Shown here piece after piece: positions 17,132 to 24,454 of a stretch of DNA of 29,926 nucleotides; within the stretch, counting starts at the first letter, position 1, and each line of letters begins with the position of its first letter. The stretch lies in assembly GCA_934615635.1 (NCBI GenBank), contig CAKTTT010000003.1, forward strand, positions 1-29,926. The letters are read 5' to 3'. The notes under the pieces are model-generated. The model did not search any database. It saw only the letters and a program-made list of their open reading frames with translations, and was not told the origin of the DNA. The position numbers and the translations under genes were made by a program. This DNA comes from an uncultured Eubacteriales bacterium (GTDB taxonomy: Bacteria; Bacillota; Clostridia; Oscillospirales; Acutalibacteraceae).

Positions 17132-17162
17132 CTTTTCTCCTGACAGATCCATCTTGAATTCC

Positions 17163-17189
17163 ATTATAATAAGCCGTTGAAAGGGGCAA
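17163..17189 (-). promoter_or_regulatory. Possible internal promoter ahead of the ketosynthase gene
   Basis: On the - strand a perfect TATAAT (17168-17163) has TTGCCC (17189-17184) 15 bp upstream, a 4/6 match to the -35 consensus at short spacing. It lies in the 97-bp gap between fabZ-ACP and the ketosynthase. Just before it a small ACCGG-CCG-CCGGT hairpin followed by TTTT (17203-17188) could be a weak attenuator. This is one of only two larger gaps in the - strand cluster. It is pattern matching only. Confidence 0.3.
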
Positions 17190-17228
17190 AACCGGCGGCC
17201 GGTATAATCCCCTGGAAATTCTCCGCCG

Positions 17229-17909
17229 CTAGTCCTGAACCCCCGCTTCCCTGAGAAGCTGCATAACTTGCTCTACGGTATTCACCCTCCGCCGCATATC
17301 CAGCGTAATATGAAAGACATCCTCCAAAGTCATCAAAATATCCACCGCATCCAGAGAGTCCACTCCCAGCTCCTCGAGAGTGCTGTCCATCCTGATTTTT
17401 GAGGCTTGCAGACCTTTTTGCTCCGCTATCACCGCCGCTAGTTTTTCAAACATCCATCCACCCCCATTCTCCCGTGGTTTGTGTGCCTCCGCCTCTCGTA
17501 TGGCAAAGGACAGCTCCGCACAGGCGCACAGCTCTCCCTTCACATAAGCCTCGCAGACGGCCGACCATAGGGGCGGCCTGTCCCGCGTGGCCCTGGCTTT
17601 CACCGTCATATTCTCACCCGCCGTCACTGGCCGGCGGAAAACCGCGTTTTTTATCTTGACCAAATAGGGTATTTTCCCTTCCATCGATTCGCTGAAAAGG
17701 CCGCAGCAAGCTTGGGCCATGATTTCGCAGATAATGACGCCGGGAACGATTGGCCGCTGAGGGAAATGCCCTTTGAAAAACCACTCCTCTCCCCGGAAGC
17801 CGTGTACCGCCTCCACAGTGCCGTCCGGCCGGATAGTCATACTGTCCAGCAGGAGCATCGCCTCCCGATGAGGCAGCCGTTTACTGATTTCATCCCGTTG
17901 CAGCACCAT
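17229..17909 (-). CDS. FabZ-type 3-hydroxyacyl-ACP dehydratase fused to ACP
   Basis: A 226-residue two-domain protein. Residues 1-140 are a hot-dog dehydratase of the FabZ type: KRLPHREAMLLLD, GHFPQRPIVPGV with catalytic His48, and EIMAQA with Glu62. Residues 153-226 are a complete acyl carrier protein, with Ser185 in LGVDSLDAVDIL, the housekeeping-like DSL form. A 12-residue charged linker joins them. FabZ is normally about 145 residues and free-standing. An ATG at 17453 (Met153), preceded by a G-rich GGGGGTGG stretch, sits exactly at the ACP start, so separate ACP could also be made by internal initiation. It is preceded by a 192-bp gap. The ACP is the likely elongation carrier of this synthase. 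Confidence 0.92.
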   Translation of the reverse strand: MVLQRDEISKRLPHREAMLLLDSMTIRPDGTVEAVHGFRGEEWFFKGHFPQRPIVPGVIICEIMAQACCGLFSESMEGKIPYLVKIKNAVFRRPVTAGENMTVKARATRDRPPLWSAVCEAYVKGELCACAELSFAIREAEAHKPRENGGGWMFEKLAAVIAEQKGLQASKIRMDSTLEELGVDSLDAVDILMTLEDVFHITLDMRRRVNTVEQVMQLLREAGVQD

Positions 17910-18101
17910 GCTTTCCCTTATCCTCCCATAAAGCCCGGCCTCTCGGACGGCCGGACGATTCTTCTTGGTTGAAAGGCGGACTTTCCCGCAGCAGACCGCG
18001 CCCTATGACCGGCTGGTCCGTCGCCCTCCAACGCAGCGCCGGAATAAATCGCCGCGGCATACCGTCGGCCGGTCCCGTACGCCGTCAGGCCAAACGGCGC
18101 T
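17910..18101 (-). other. 192-bp intergenic gap inside the cluster
   Basis: The largest gap in the - strand cluster, between the nucleotidyltransferase stop and the fabZ-ACP start. It contains a CCGGCC/GGCCGG inverted repeat (about 17937-17956) without a T-tract and a ribosome binding site (GGGAGGATAAGGG) for fabZ-ACP. A frame open from 18175 to 17918 crosses it but resembles no family I know. I see no convincing promoter. It could be a regulatory leader or the remains of a deleted gene. Confidence 0.4.
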
Positions 18102-18578
18102 TCAAGTTTTCGTTGCCGGGCCTTGTCGCAATATATCGCGCAGCTTACTTGAAGAGGCCCTTTTTTCCCGACCAATCCGTTTTACCTCTATTCCCAGGGA
18201 AGCCGCCGCCCTCTTTTCTGGAAACCCCTTGACGGCCGCATCCACTCCTCTAGCCAGCACCGAAGGCCGGAGCAAAAACAGCGATAACGAAAAGGTCCTT
18301 TCCGAAAAGGGGAACACATAATCCACGCAGGTAAGCGCCGCGATCATCCGCATGCGGTCCTGCAGGGAAAAATAGGGCGGCTTCCCCTTGTTTCTTTCGA
18401 TGGAGGCATCGGAATTGACGCCGACGAACAACACCCGTCCCCATTTGGCAGCGCCCTCCAAATATTCCAGATGCCCTATGTGCAAAATATCAAAGCAGCC
18501 GCAGGCGCTGACGATCCGTTGGGCCGCATGACGGCTGCGAAGCCAAAGAGCTTCTTCCCGCGAAACCACAATTCCCAT
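18102..18578 (-). CDS. Nucleotidyltransferase like the HldE/RfaE C-terminal domain
   Basis: A 158-residue cytidylyltransferase-fold enzyme. The strand-loop GCFDILHIGHLEYLEGA holds the HxGH signature, VGVNSDASI binds nucleotide, and SSSKLRDIL near the end is the equivalent of the ISSTxI motif. The order and wording match the ADP-heptose-forming half of HldE (RfaE domain II), which joins AMP to a heptose 1-phosphate. Its presumed partner kinase is about 9 kb downstream in the same transcript direction (8031-8954). RBS AAAGGA precedes the ATG, 32 bp after the HemN-like gene. An activated sugar other than heptose, or a polyol such as glycerol, is possible; no glycosyltransferase is visible. Confidence 0.88.
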   Translation of the reverse strand: MGIVVSREEALWLRSRHAAQRIVSACGCFDILHIGHLEYLEGAAKWGRVLFVGVNSDASIERNKGKPPYFSLQDRMRMIAALTCVDYVFPFSERTFSLSLFLLRPSVLARGVDAAVKGFPEKRAAASLGIEVKRIGREKRASSSKLRDILRQGPATKT

Positions 18579-18610
18579 TTTTCTTCGTCCTTTCTACAGC
18601 AGGGCTCCTT

Positions 18611-19945
18611 CTACGGCATCTCATGAGCGCCGATACACATCTTTTTCTTCAACGGAGACACCCCTTCAAAAACGGAAAGCATAAAGGCCGCGCTGACATT
18701 TCCCTGATAATACAATCCCTTTTCCGTCAGGGAAAACCGCTCTCTATGCTCTTCTATCAGCCCCTGCGCGATCAATTTTTCCACGGTTTCCCCAAATACC
18801 CTCTCCAGCGGCGTGCCAAAGGCCGCCGCAAACGGCTCACGCAGAACATACCCTCGGCGGAACCCCAGGATCACCGCTCTTTCGCGCAGCTGCTCCGGCG
18901 TAATGGGAAGGCTGCATCTCTCTACCGGCAGACAGCCGTCTTGAAGCCTGCGGATATATTCCCGGACGTCGTTGGTGTTTTGATAACAGTAACCGTTTAC
19001 ATAGCCGAAGCTGGATACGCCCATGGCAAGATTGTCTCCAAATCCGTCGTAGGTCGCATCCCAAAACCGGGTGGTTTTCCCCTTTATGCCGTATTCTTGC
19101 GCACTTTGCAGGATATAGCCCTTCTGAAGCAACAGCCGATGCGCTTTCTGAAACATCGCAAAACAGCTTTCATCATCCGGCAGTCCCTCCCCTTTCGAGG
19201 AAAGCAGCTTTTTATACAGCGTCGTGTAGGCAAAAGCCGCCAATTTGTAAAGGGAGATGTGCCCCATCTTCATGGCGGCGGCCCGCTTCACATCCGACAA
19301 AAAGCCCACTTCCTCTCCATCCGGGAAACCGTACAGAAGATCCAGGGATTCGTCATCGAAATGGAATGCCCTCAATTCCTCCAGCCATTTCGCCACTGCC
19401 TCCGCCCGCTTGGCAATATGATGGCTTTTGCGAAGAGAGTTTTGAAAGCTCTGAACGCCCGTACTGATGCGCGTGACGCCATAACGCTTGCACACCGCCA
19501 ACTTCTCCCGGGTCGCATTAAGGGGATTGCATTCCACCGTCATTTCACTGCCGTGCAAATCAAAGCACTGGTGCAGAGCCTGCAGAATTTTTTCCAACTG
19601 GCTGGCGGACAGCGCCGTAGGCGTACCGCCGCCTATAAAAACCGCATCAAGCTTGTTTTCCGCCTTTCCCCACTCCCGTGCGTATAAAGCGATCTCCCTG
19701 ATCAGGGCATCGACAAATTCCTGTACCAGTCCCCGGTTTCCCGGAGCCAGCATCCGATTGTAAACGCAGAAATCGCACAGACTATCGCAAAAAGGAATAT
19801 GGATATACAAGGATATGGGCCACGGACCGCCGATATCGGTATACCGCGGACGGGCGAACAATTTATTCGCCTCTTCCCCCGACAGCCGCCCTTTTTCAAA
19901 CAGGGGATAATTCATCACCGCCACATCGTAATTCGTCACGCCCAC
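18611..19945 (-). CDS. HemN-like radical SAM enzyme (HemW/C-methylase/cyclopropanase type)
   Basis: A 444-residue radical SAM protein of the HemN superfamily. The 4Fe4S motif is YIHIPFCDSLCDFCVYN with Cys53, Cys57 and Cys60, without the fourth Cys of true HemN (CxC). GGGTPTALS binds SAM, ECNP follows, and the LDLLYGFP and C-terminal HemN domain (winged-helix style, about 340-430) are present. Besides coproporphyrinogen dehydrogenases this family includes HemW heme chaperones, class C radical SAM methylases and the Jaw5/C10P-type cyclopropanases. No heme genes are nearby and it sits between a thiolase and FAS genes, so action on an ACP-bound or released acyl product is my inference. It uses GTG 19945 with GGAGGAAGG about 8 bp upstream. 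Confidence 0.87.
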   Translation of the reverse strand: MGVTNYDVAVMNYPLFEKGRLSGEEANKLFARPRYTDIGGPWPISLYIHIPFCDSLCDFCVYNRMLAPGNRGLVQEFVDALIREIALYAREWGKAENKLDAVFIGGGTPTALSASQLEKILQALHQCFDLHGSEMTVECNPLNATREKLAVCKRYGVTRISTGVQSFQNSLRKSHHIAKRAEAVAKWLEELRAFHFDDESLDLLYGFPDGEEVGFLSDVKRAAAMKMGHISLYKLAAFAYTTLYKKLLSSKGEGLPDDESCFAMFQKAHRLLLQKGYILQSAQEYGIKGKTTRFWDATYDGFGDNLAMGVSSFGYVNGYCYQNTNDVREYIRRLQDGCLPVERCSLPITPEQLRERAVILGFRRGYVLREPFAAAFGTPLERVFGETVEKLIAQGLIEEHRERFSLTEKGLYYQGNVSAAFMLSVFEGVSPLKKKMCIGAHEMP

Positions 19946-19948
19946 TTC

Positions 19949-21121
19949 TCAATCCTTCCTCCGGCCTAATAGAACGGTTTGGGCCATGTGGCCTCCCGCA
20001 CACATGGCACTGATTCCATACGAGGCCTCCCGTCTGTTCAATTCCGCCAACAGCGTGGTCATCATCCGCAGCCCGGTCGTTCCCACCGGATACCCTAACG
20101 CCAGATTTCCGCCGTTGACGTTGACTCTTTCCGCCTCCAGCCCCAACGGCAGCATAGTCGCCAACGCCTGTGCCGCAAAGGATTCATTGATTTCGTAAAG
20201 ATCTACCTCGTCCGTCCGCAGGCCCGCTTGCCGCAAGGTTTTTTCAATGCCGACCGACATGGCCTCCCCCAGTCTCCCCGCCGGCACACCGACGTGCATC
20301 AGTCCCATCACCAGCGCCAGGGGCTGCAGCCCCCGTTTCATCGCCGCCTTTTTTTCCATCAGCAGCACAGCGGCCGCGCCGTCCGCGATGGGCGCCGCGG
20401 TGTATTGCGTATGCCGCCCGTCCCGCAGGAACATCGGCCCGGCCGCATATATCGTATCGACGACGCTGCCCTCGCCAGGCAGTTCGTCCTCCTCTATCCT
20501 CCGGATGACGCCCTCCATCTCATATTCCAAGGAAACAAGCTCCTTGCGAAACCGCCCTTCTTTTCCGGCAATCCTTGCTTTCTGGAGGCTGGATATGGCG
20601 TAGCGGTCCAGGGTCGCTTTGTCCAACCGCCATTTTCGCGCCAAGCTCTCAGCGATATAGGCCATGTCGTTTTCTTGCATCTTCGCCCTGACCTCTTCGT
20701 AGGAGGGCAGGAGATTTTTCATGGCCTTCTTCACCTTTTGCTTCATCACGCCCAGGATATGAGGTGAGCTGCTATTCTTCTCAACCCCCCCTACCAGCAC
20801 CGCCTCCGCCTGCCCGCAGAGTATTGCCTGGCAGCCAATGACAAAGGCTTCATCCGATGAAGCACAGGTTTTGCTGACCGTTGAGGCATGGACCTCCGGC
20901 GGTATACCGGCTATTAAAGCCGCCTTTCTGCACAAGTTATCTTTCTCCACTGGGAATGCACAGCCTGCAACCGCCATATCGATGGGAAACCCATCGGCCG
21001 CTTTCGTGGCAGAACGGAAAACGGCAGCCAGCAGCTTCGTATCCTCTATGTACGCCAGCTCTCCCGGTATTTTGCCTGCCGGCGTCCTTACCGCAGCCAA
21101 TACCGCTACCTCTCTGTCCAT
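19949..21121 (-). CDS. Thiolase-fold acyltransferase with catalytic His replaced by Tyr
   Basis: A 390-residue thiolase (acetyl-CoA acetyltransferase family). Nucleophile Cys86 is in STVSKTCASSDEA, Asn312 in EINESFAAQA and Cys374 in AMCAGGHMA. The normally invariant His of GHPxGxxG is Tyr344 here (NLALGYPVGTTG; codon TAT at 20092-20090, one base from CAT). The His activates the nucleophilic Cys in thiolases, so classical Claisen chemistry is doubtful; an acyltransferase, hydrolase or starter-loading role may remain. There is no FabH in the cluster, so it might provide the starter unit. ATG 21121 is chosen with GGGGGAGAG upstream; it overlaps the flavodoxin stop by 16 bp. Confidence 0.88.
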   Translation of the reverse strand: MDREVAVLAAVRTPAGKIPGELAYIEDTKLLAAVFRSATKAADGFPIDMAVAGCAFPVEKDNLCRKAALIAGIPPEVHASTVSKTCASSDEAFVIGCQAILCGQAEAVLVGGVEKNSSSPHILGVMKQKVKKAMKNLLPSYEEVRAKMQENDMAYIAESLARKWRLDKATLDRYAISSLQKARIAGKEGRFRKELVSLEYEMEGVIRRIEEDELPGEGSVVDTIYAAGPMFLRDGRHTQYTAAPIADGAAAVLLMEKKAAMKRGLQPLALVMGLMHVGVPAGRLGEAMSVGIEKTLRQAGLRTDEVDLYEINESFAAQALATMLPLGLEAERVNVNGGNLALGYPVGTTGLRMMTTLLAELNRREASYGISAMCAGGHMAQTVLLGRRKD

Positions 21122-21675
21122 GCTCTCTCCCCCTTTTCGTTCAGCAGCCAGCCGTCCAGGCTTTCTCCAAAACGTCGGCAAACGGTCCGATCCCGCTGGT
21201 CGCTCCACCGAATCCCTTCCGAATCAAATTCCGCCGAACGCGCGTCGATTCTCCGCAAAAGACGTGTCATGGCCTGCCGGTCCCGTACGGTAAGCGTATC
21301 CCAGTTCATTTTTCCCGGCAGGGAAGCGGTCATCGCCGGCTCACACGGCTTGAGATAGCGGCATATAAGCTCCAGAAAACCGTTGCAGGCCGCCCTATAG
21401 GGGGTGGATTGCGCCCAGGAGGTGATAAACAAAAACACCGGCCTCCGACGCAGGAGGGCTTTATTCTCTTCGATAAACGCAACCATCTCCGGCAGCGGCT
21501 TCCCTATAAAAATCGGTGTGCCCAATATGAAAAAATCGCCTTCTGCACGCGGCCTCTCCCGAATCTGGTGCAGCGCCACCGGGAAATGGGATATGCCCTC
21601 CCTGACCCAACGGCAAACCTCCTCTGTCGAGCCATAGCGGCTGGCGTAATATAGGCTTCCCCTTAAAGAGCCCAC
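21106..21675 (-). CDS. Flavodoxin-like protein
   Basis: A 189-residue protein with a flavodoxin fold. The N-terminal strand-loop GSLYYASRYGSTEEV has the phosphate-binding TxxGxT-like loop, GDFFILGTPIFIGKP is the second flavin loop, and VFLFITSW is the third core strand. It resembles HemG-like or Flavodoxin_5-type proteins, with a longer C-terminal part. A GTG at 21675 is the likely start, because GGGAGGAG lies 5 bp upstream and the loop begins within 12 residues; the ATG at 21708 would overlap radical SAM C by 20 bp and has no such site. Between a radical SAM gene and the thiolase it could supply electrons to reduce 4Fe4S clusters or act as a quinone/flavin reductase. Confidence 0.78.
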   Translation of the reverse strand: MGSLRGSLYYASRYGSTEEVCRWVREGISHFPVALHQIRERPRAEGDFFILGTPIFIGKPLPEMVAFIEENKALLRRRPVFLFITSWAQSTPYRAACNGFLELICRYLKPCEPAMTASLPGKMNWDTLTVRDRQAMTRLLRRIDARSAEFDSEGIRWSDQRDRTVCRRFGESLDGWLLNEKGERAWTER

Positions 21676-21688
21676 GCTTCTCCTCCCG

Positions 21689-23287
21689 TCAGCTAAAAAA
21701 ATTGTCATGGAAAATCTGAATTCCCAACGCCTGCCGCCCCTCCTTGATTGTTTCCAAGGCCTCTTCCACCGACATGCCGCAGGTGGTGCGATAGGGATAG
21801 CCCAAAGCCACAAAACCGCTGTCATCATACCGGATCAGCTTGGTTTCATCCAGGTCGGTTACGCCATAATCGGCGGAATGACTGCGCATATCCGATATCA
21901 TACCGAAATGGACGATATACGCCCAATAAAAATAACGGCGGTTATCTCGCAAAAAACGAATGGAATCCCAGGCCTCCTCCCGGGTCTCGGTAGGGAACCC
22001 GATCAGACAACTAAGAATGCTCTGCACCCCTGCGTTATGCATATTTTTCAGGACACACAGCATATTTTGGGGGGTGTTTCCCTTATTCATCAAATTCAAC
22101 AGGCGCTGATTGGCGGATTCAAAGCCGAACAAAACCGTATGGAGCCCGCTTCTTCGTAGCCGCAGGCATACTTCCTCGGTAAAGCCAGCCTCCAGCCGCA
22201 GATATGCGTCATAGCGTATCCGCATTCCGCGGTTGAGTATCTCCCGCGCCATCCGGTCCAATAACTGAGGATGAATGGCATCGTCGATAAACTGGAAGGA
22301 ATGGATTCCGTATCGCCGCTCCATTTCCTGCAGGTGATCCAGCACCACGTCGATTTTCCGTGTCACATATCCCTTTTTATCCCGGTAGCTGCAAAAGGCG
22401 CATTTTCCCCAGTAACATCCCCGGGAAAACTGATAAGGCAGCTTGGCATAAACATATTTTTCAAGCGGCAGATCCGAAAAATCCGGCAGGGGAATCTCCT
22501 GCATATCGCGGATCTCCTTTTGGGGATTCACCACCGTCTCGCCCGAGTCATCCGGATAAACCAGATTGGGCACGGCACTCCAGTCCGTTTTGCCGTCGAC
22601 AGCCCGGATAAAGGCCTCCATCGCGATCTCGCCCATACCGATTATCAGAGCATCGAATGCCTGCCGAAAGGGCTTGTGCCGGATAAACAGCCTCCAAAAC
22701 AAGGAAATCTGAGGTCCTCCCATGACCACGCGCGCTTCTGGCAGCCATTTTTTGATCTCCCTTCCCAAAATCAGCGCATAAAAAATCTGGCTGGTGAAGG
22801 GGACCGATATGCCGATGACATCCGCCGGATGCTCCCGGACCCACGGGATGATCTCTTCCCGAATAAACCGAATAATCCGGTTGTTCTCCTTCTCCACGTC
22901 GCAGGTCGCATAGCCCTCCTTGATCGTATCCAGGGAATCCGGCCTGAAGCAGATATCGAAAATATGGGATCCGGCGATATGAAGATAGGTATTGATCTGT
23001 TTTTGCGCCCGGTCCTTTTGGCCGACGGGGGCATCGGAGTGAAAAACCTGCCGGGCCTCCTGATAACGCGTACGCAGCTCTTTTAATGAGTAATAGATCC
23101 CACGCTCGAAAAAATACCGCTGGATCTTTTCAAAACCGTCGAAAATAATCCCATCCATGATCTCCACGTTGAAATCCCGGACGACGCAGGGGATTCCCTT
23201 GCTTTGCAGATACCCTTTCAGCAGGGGAAGGGCCAGATGGGGAAACTCGTGTACGCTCAGCGGAGGATTGATCAGACAAGCCTGCAT
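21689..23287 (-). CDS. B12-binding-type radical SAM protein C
   Basis: A 532-residue radical SAM enzyme with an N-terminal cobalamin-binding-like domain (MQACLINPPLSVHEFPHLALPLL, VIGISVPFTSQ, VVMGGPQIS, IGMGEIAMEAF). The cluster motif is SRGCYWGKCAFCS with Cys291, Cys296 and Cys299, i.e. a CX4CX2C spacing instead of CX3CX2C. The barrel continues with FQFIDDAI, LFGFESANQRLLNLMNKG and LIGFPTETREEAW. It has about 90 extra residues between the first strands of the N-terminal domain. Such proteins methylate unreactive carbons or phosphorus or run ring rearrangements; the substrate is unknown. ATG 23287 with AGGAAGG is 3 bp after cobT. Confidence 0.92.
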   Translation of the reverse strand: MQACLINPPLSVHEFPHLALPLLKGYLQSKGIPCVVRDFNVEIMDGIIFDGFEKIQRYFFERGIYYSLKELRTRYQEARQVFHSDAPVGQKDRAQKQINTYLHIAGSHIFDICFRPDSLDTIKEGYATCDVEKENNRIIRFIREEIIPWVREHPADVIGISVPFTSQIFYALILGREIKKWLPEARVVMGGPQISLFWRLFIRHKPFRQAFDALIIGMGEIAMEAFIRAVDGKTDWSAVPNLVYPDDSGETVVNPQKEIRDMQEIPLPDFSDLPLEKYVYAKLPYQFSRGCYWGKCAFCSYRDKKGYVTRKIDVVLDHLQEMERRYGIHSFQFIDDAIHPQLLDRMAREILNRGMRIRYDAYLRLEAGFTEEVCLRLRRSGLHTVLFGFESANQRLLNLMNKGNTPQNMLCVLKNMHNAGVQSILSCLIGFPTETREEAWDSIRFLRDNRRYFYWAYIVHFGMISDMRSHSADYGVTDLDETKLIRYDDSGFVALGYPYRTTCGMSVEEALETIKEGRQALGIQIFHDNFFS

Positions 23288-23290
23288 GGG

Positions 23291-24454
23291 TTACCTTCCT
23301 CTCTCGTCAGCGGGGATATTTGTATTGTATCGTCCGGCGCCTGCAACCGACCAGCCGCCGTCGTGCCGCTGATCCATACCCGCCGCCGATTCCATTACAG
23401 CCGTCTCATCGAAGGTACACATGGTGTTCATCACCGCCAGTGCCGTATCGATGATCCCCATGGCTATGGGACAGCCGCTTCCCTCCCCCAGCCGCATATC
23501 CAGCTCCAGGATGGGCCGCAGCCCCAACGCCTCCGCCGCCAATCGATATGCCGGTTCCGTCGAACGATGAGAGGCGAAAAGGAACTCCTTGACGAGGGGC
23601 TGCATACGGCTCGCCAAAAGCGCGGCGGCAATGGAGATCAGCCCGTCCACCACCATGGGGATGCGGTAATAGGCCGCTCCAAGATACAAGCCGGTCATGG
23701 CCGCGATATCCAGTCCGCCCACCTTGGATAGAACGTCCAATCCATCATCGGAATCCGGCTTGAGAACCGCCAAAGCATCCAGGATAACCCTGCGCTTGAG
23801 GCGCAGCCTGTCGGGCGACAGCCCGGCGCCCGTCCCCACCATCGATCCATCCCGCAGACCCAATACCGCCATGATACAGGCGGCGGCCGTGGTGGTATTT
23901 CCCATTCCCACCTCGCCGTTTCCCAGAATATCAAAACCTGCATCCTCCGCCCAAGCCGCATAGTCAAAACCGATCTGGATCGCTCTTTCGGCTGTCTCCC
24001 GCGGCACAGCGGGAATTCCTTTGGCAAAGTTGCGGGTTCCCTCCATCAGCTTTCGATTATCGATACGCGGATGCAGCACGTCTCCCTTGATGCCCACATC
24101 CACCAGCTTCAGCTCCACCTGGTTGGCATCGCAGATGACGTTGATGCCGCAGCGGGCGATTCCGGCATAGTGGAGCATTAGGCTCCTGGTGAAGGATTGC
24201 GGCGCCGTCGCCACCCCTTCCTCATACACGCCGTTGTCCGCACCAAACAGCACGAGCCCTCTCTTTTGGATGCGGTTTCTTTGTTTCCCCGTTATCCCCG
24301 CAAACCGGACAGCGATGCGTTCCAGTTGCCCCAGACTACCCTCTGGCTTAAGCAGGCGGCGTTGCCTTTCCTGTGCCGCCGCCATCGCCGTCGTATCGCC
24401 GCCTCGTATACGGCCTATTTTTTTCTGATAGTCTAGTTTTCCGGTATTATTCAT
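23291..24454 (-). CDS. cobT: CobT: nicotinate-nucleotide:dimethylbenzimidazole phosphoribosyltransferase
   Basis: A 387-residue CobT homologue, which makes alpha-ribazole phosphate from nicotinate mononucleotide and a lower-ligand base for cobalamin. FGADNGVYEEGV, GNGEVGMGNTTTAAA, GTGAGLS, LSKVGGLDIAAMTG, VVDGLISIAAALLA and MRLGEGSGCP with catalytic Glu324 (Glu317 in Salmonella) are all present. An N-terminal extension of about 25 residues and a C-terminal tail make it longer than the usual 350. It lies between two B12-type radical SAM genes (8-bp overlap with one, 3 bp from the other), with no other cobalamin genes nearby. Probably it tunes the cobamide for those enzymes; ribosylation of another base for the product is an alternative guess. 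Confidence 0.95.
   Translation of the reverse strand: MNNTGKLDYQKKIGRIRGGDTTAMAAAQERQRRLLKPEGSLGQLERIAVRFAGITGKQRNRIQKRGLVLFGADNGVYEEGVATAPQSFTRSLMLHYAGIARCGINVICDANQVELKLVDVGIKGDVLHPRIDNRKLMEGTRNFAKGIPAVPRETAERAIQIGFDYAAWAEDAGFDILGNGEVGMGNTTTAAACIMAVLGLRDGSMVGTGAGLSPDRLRLKRRVILDALAVLKPDSDDGLDVLSKVGGLDIAAMTGLYLGAAYYRIPMVVDGLISIAAALLASRMQPLVKEFLFASHRSTEPAYRLAAEALGLRPILELDMRLGEGSGCPIAMGIIDTALAVMNTMCTFDETAVMESAAGMDQRHDGGWSVAGAGRYNTNIPADERGR

Noticed and set aside
17918..18175. 85-codon open frame on the - strand across the 192-bp gap
   Set aside because: It overlaps the nucleotidyltransferase 3' end by 74 bp, has no ribosome binding site, is rich in Arg/Gly/Ala as GC-rich noncoding frames are, and resembles no family.
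18611..19945. HemN-like gene as a heme biosynthesis enzyme
   Set aside because: It lacks the extra Cys of true HemN, no heme genes are near, and it lies in a tight biosynthetic operon; another HemN-family role is more likely.
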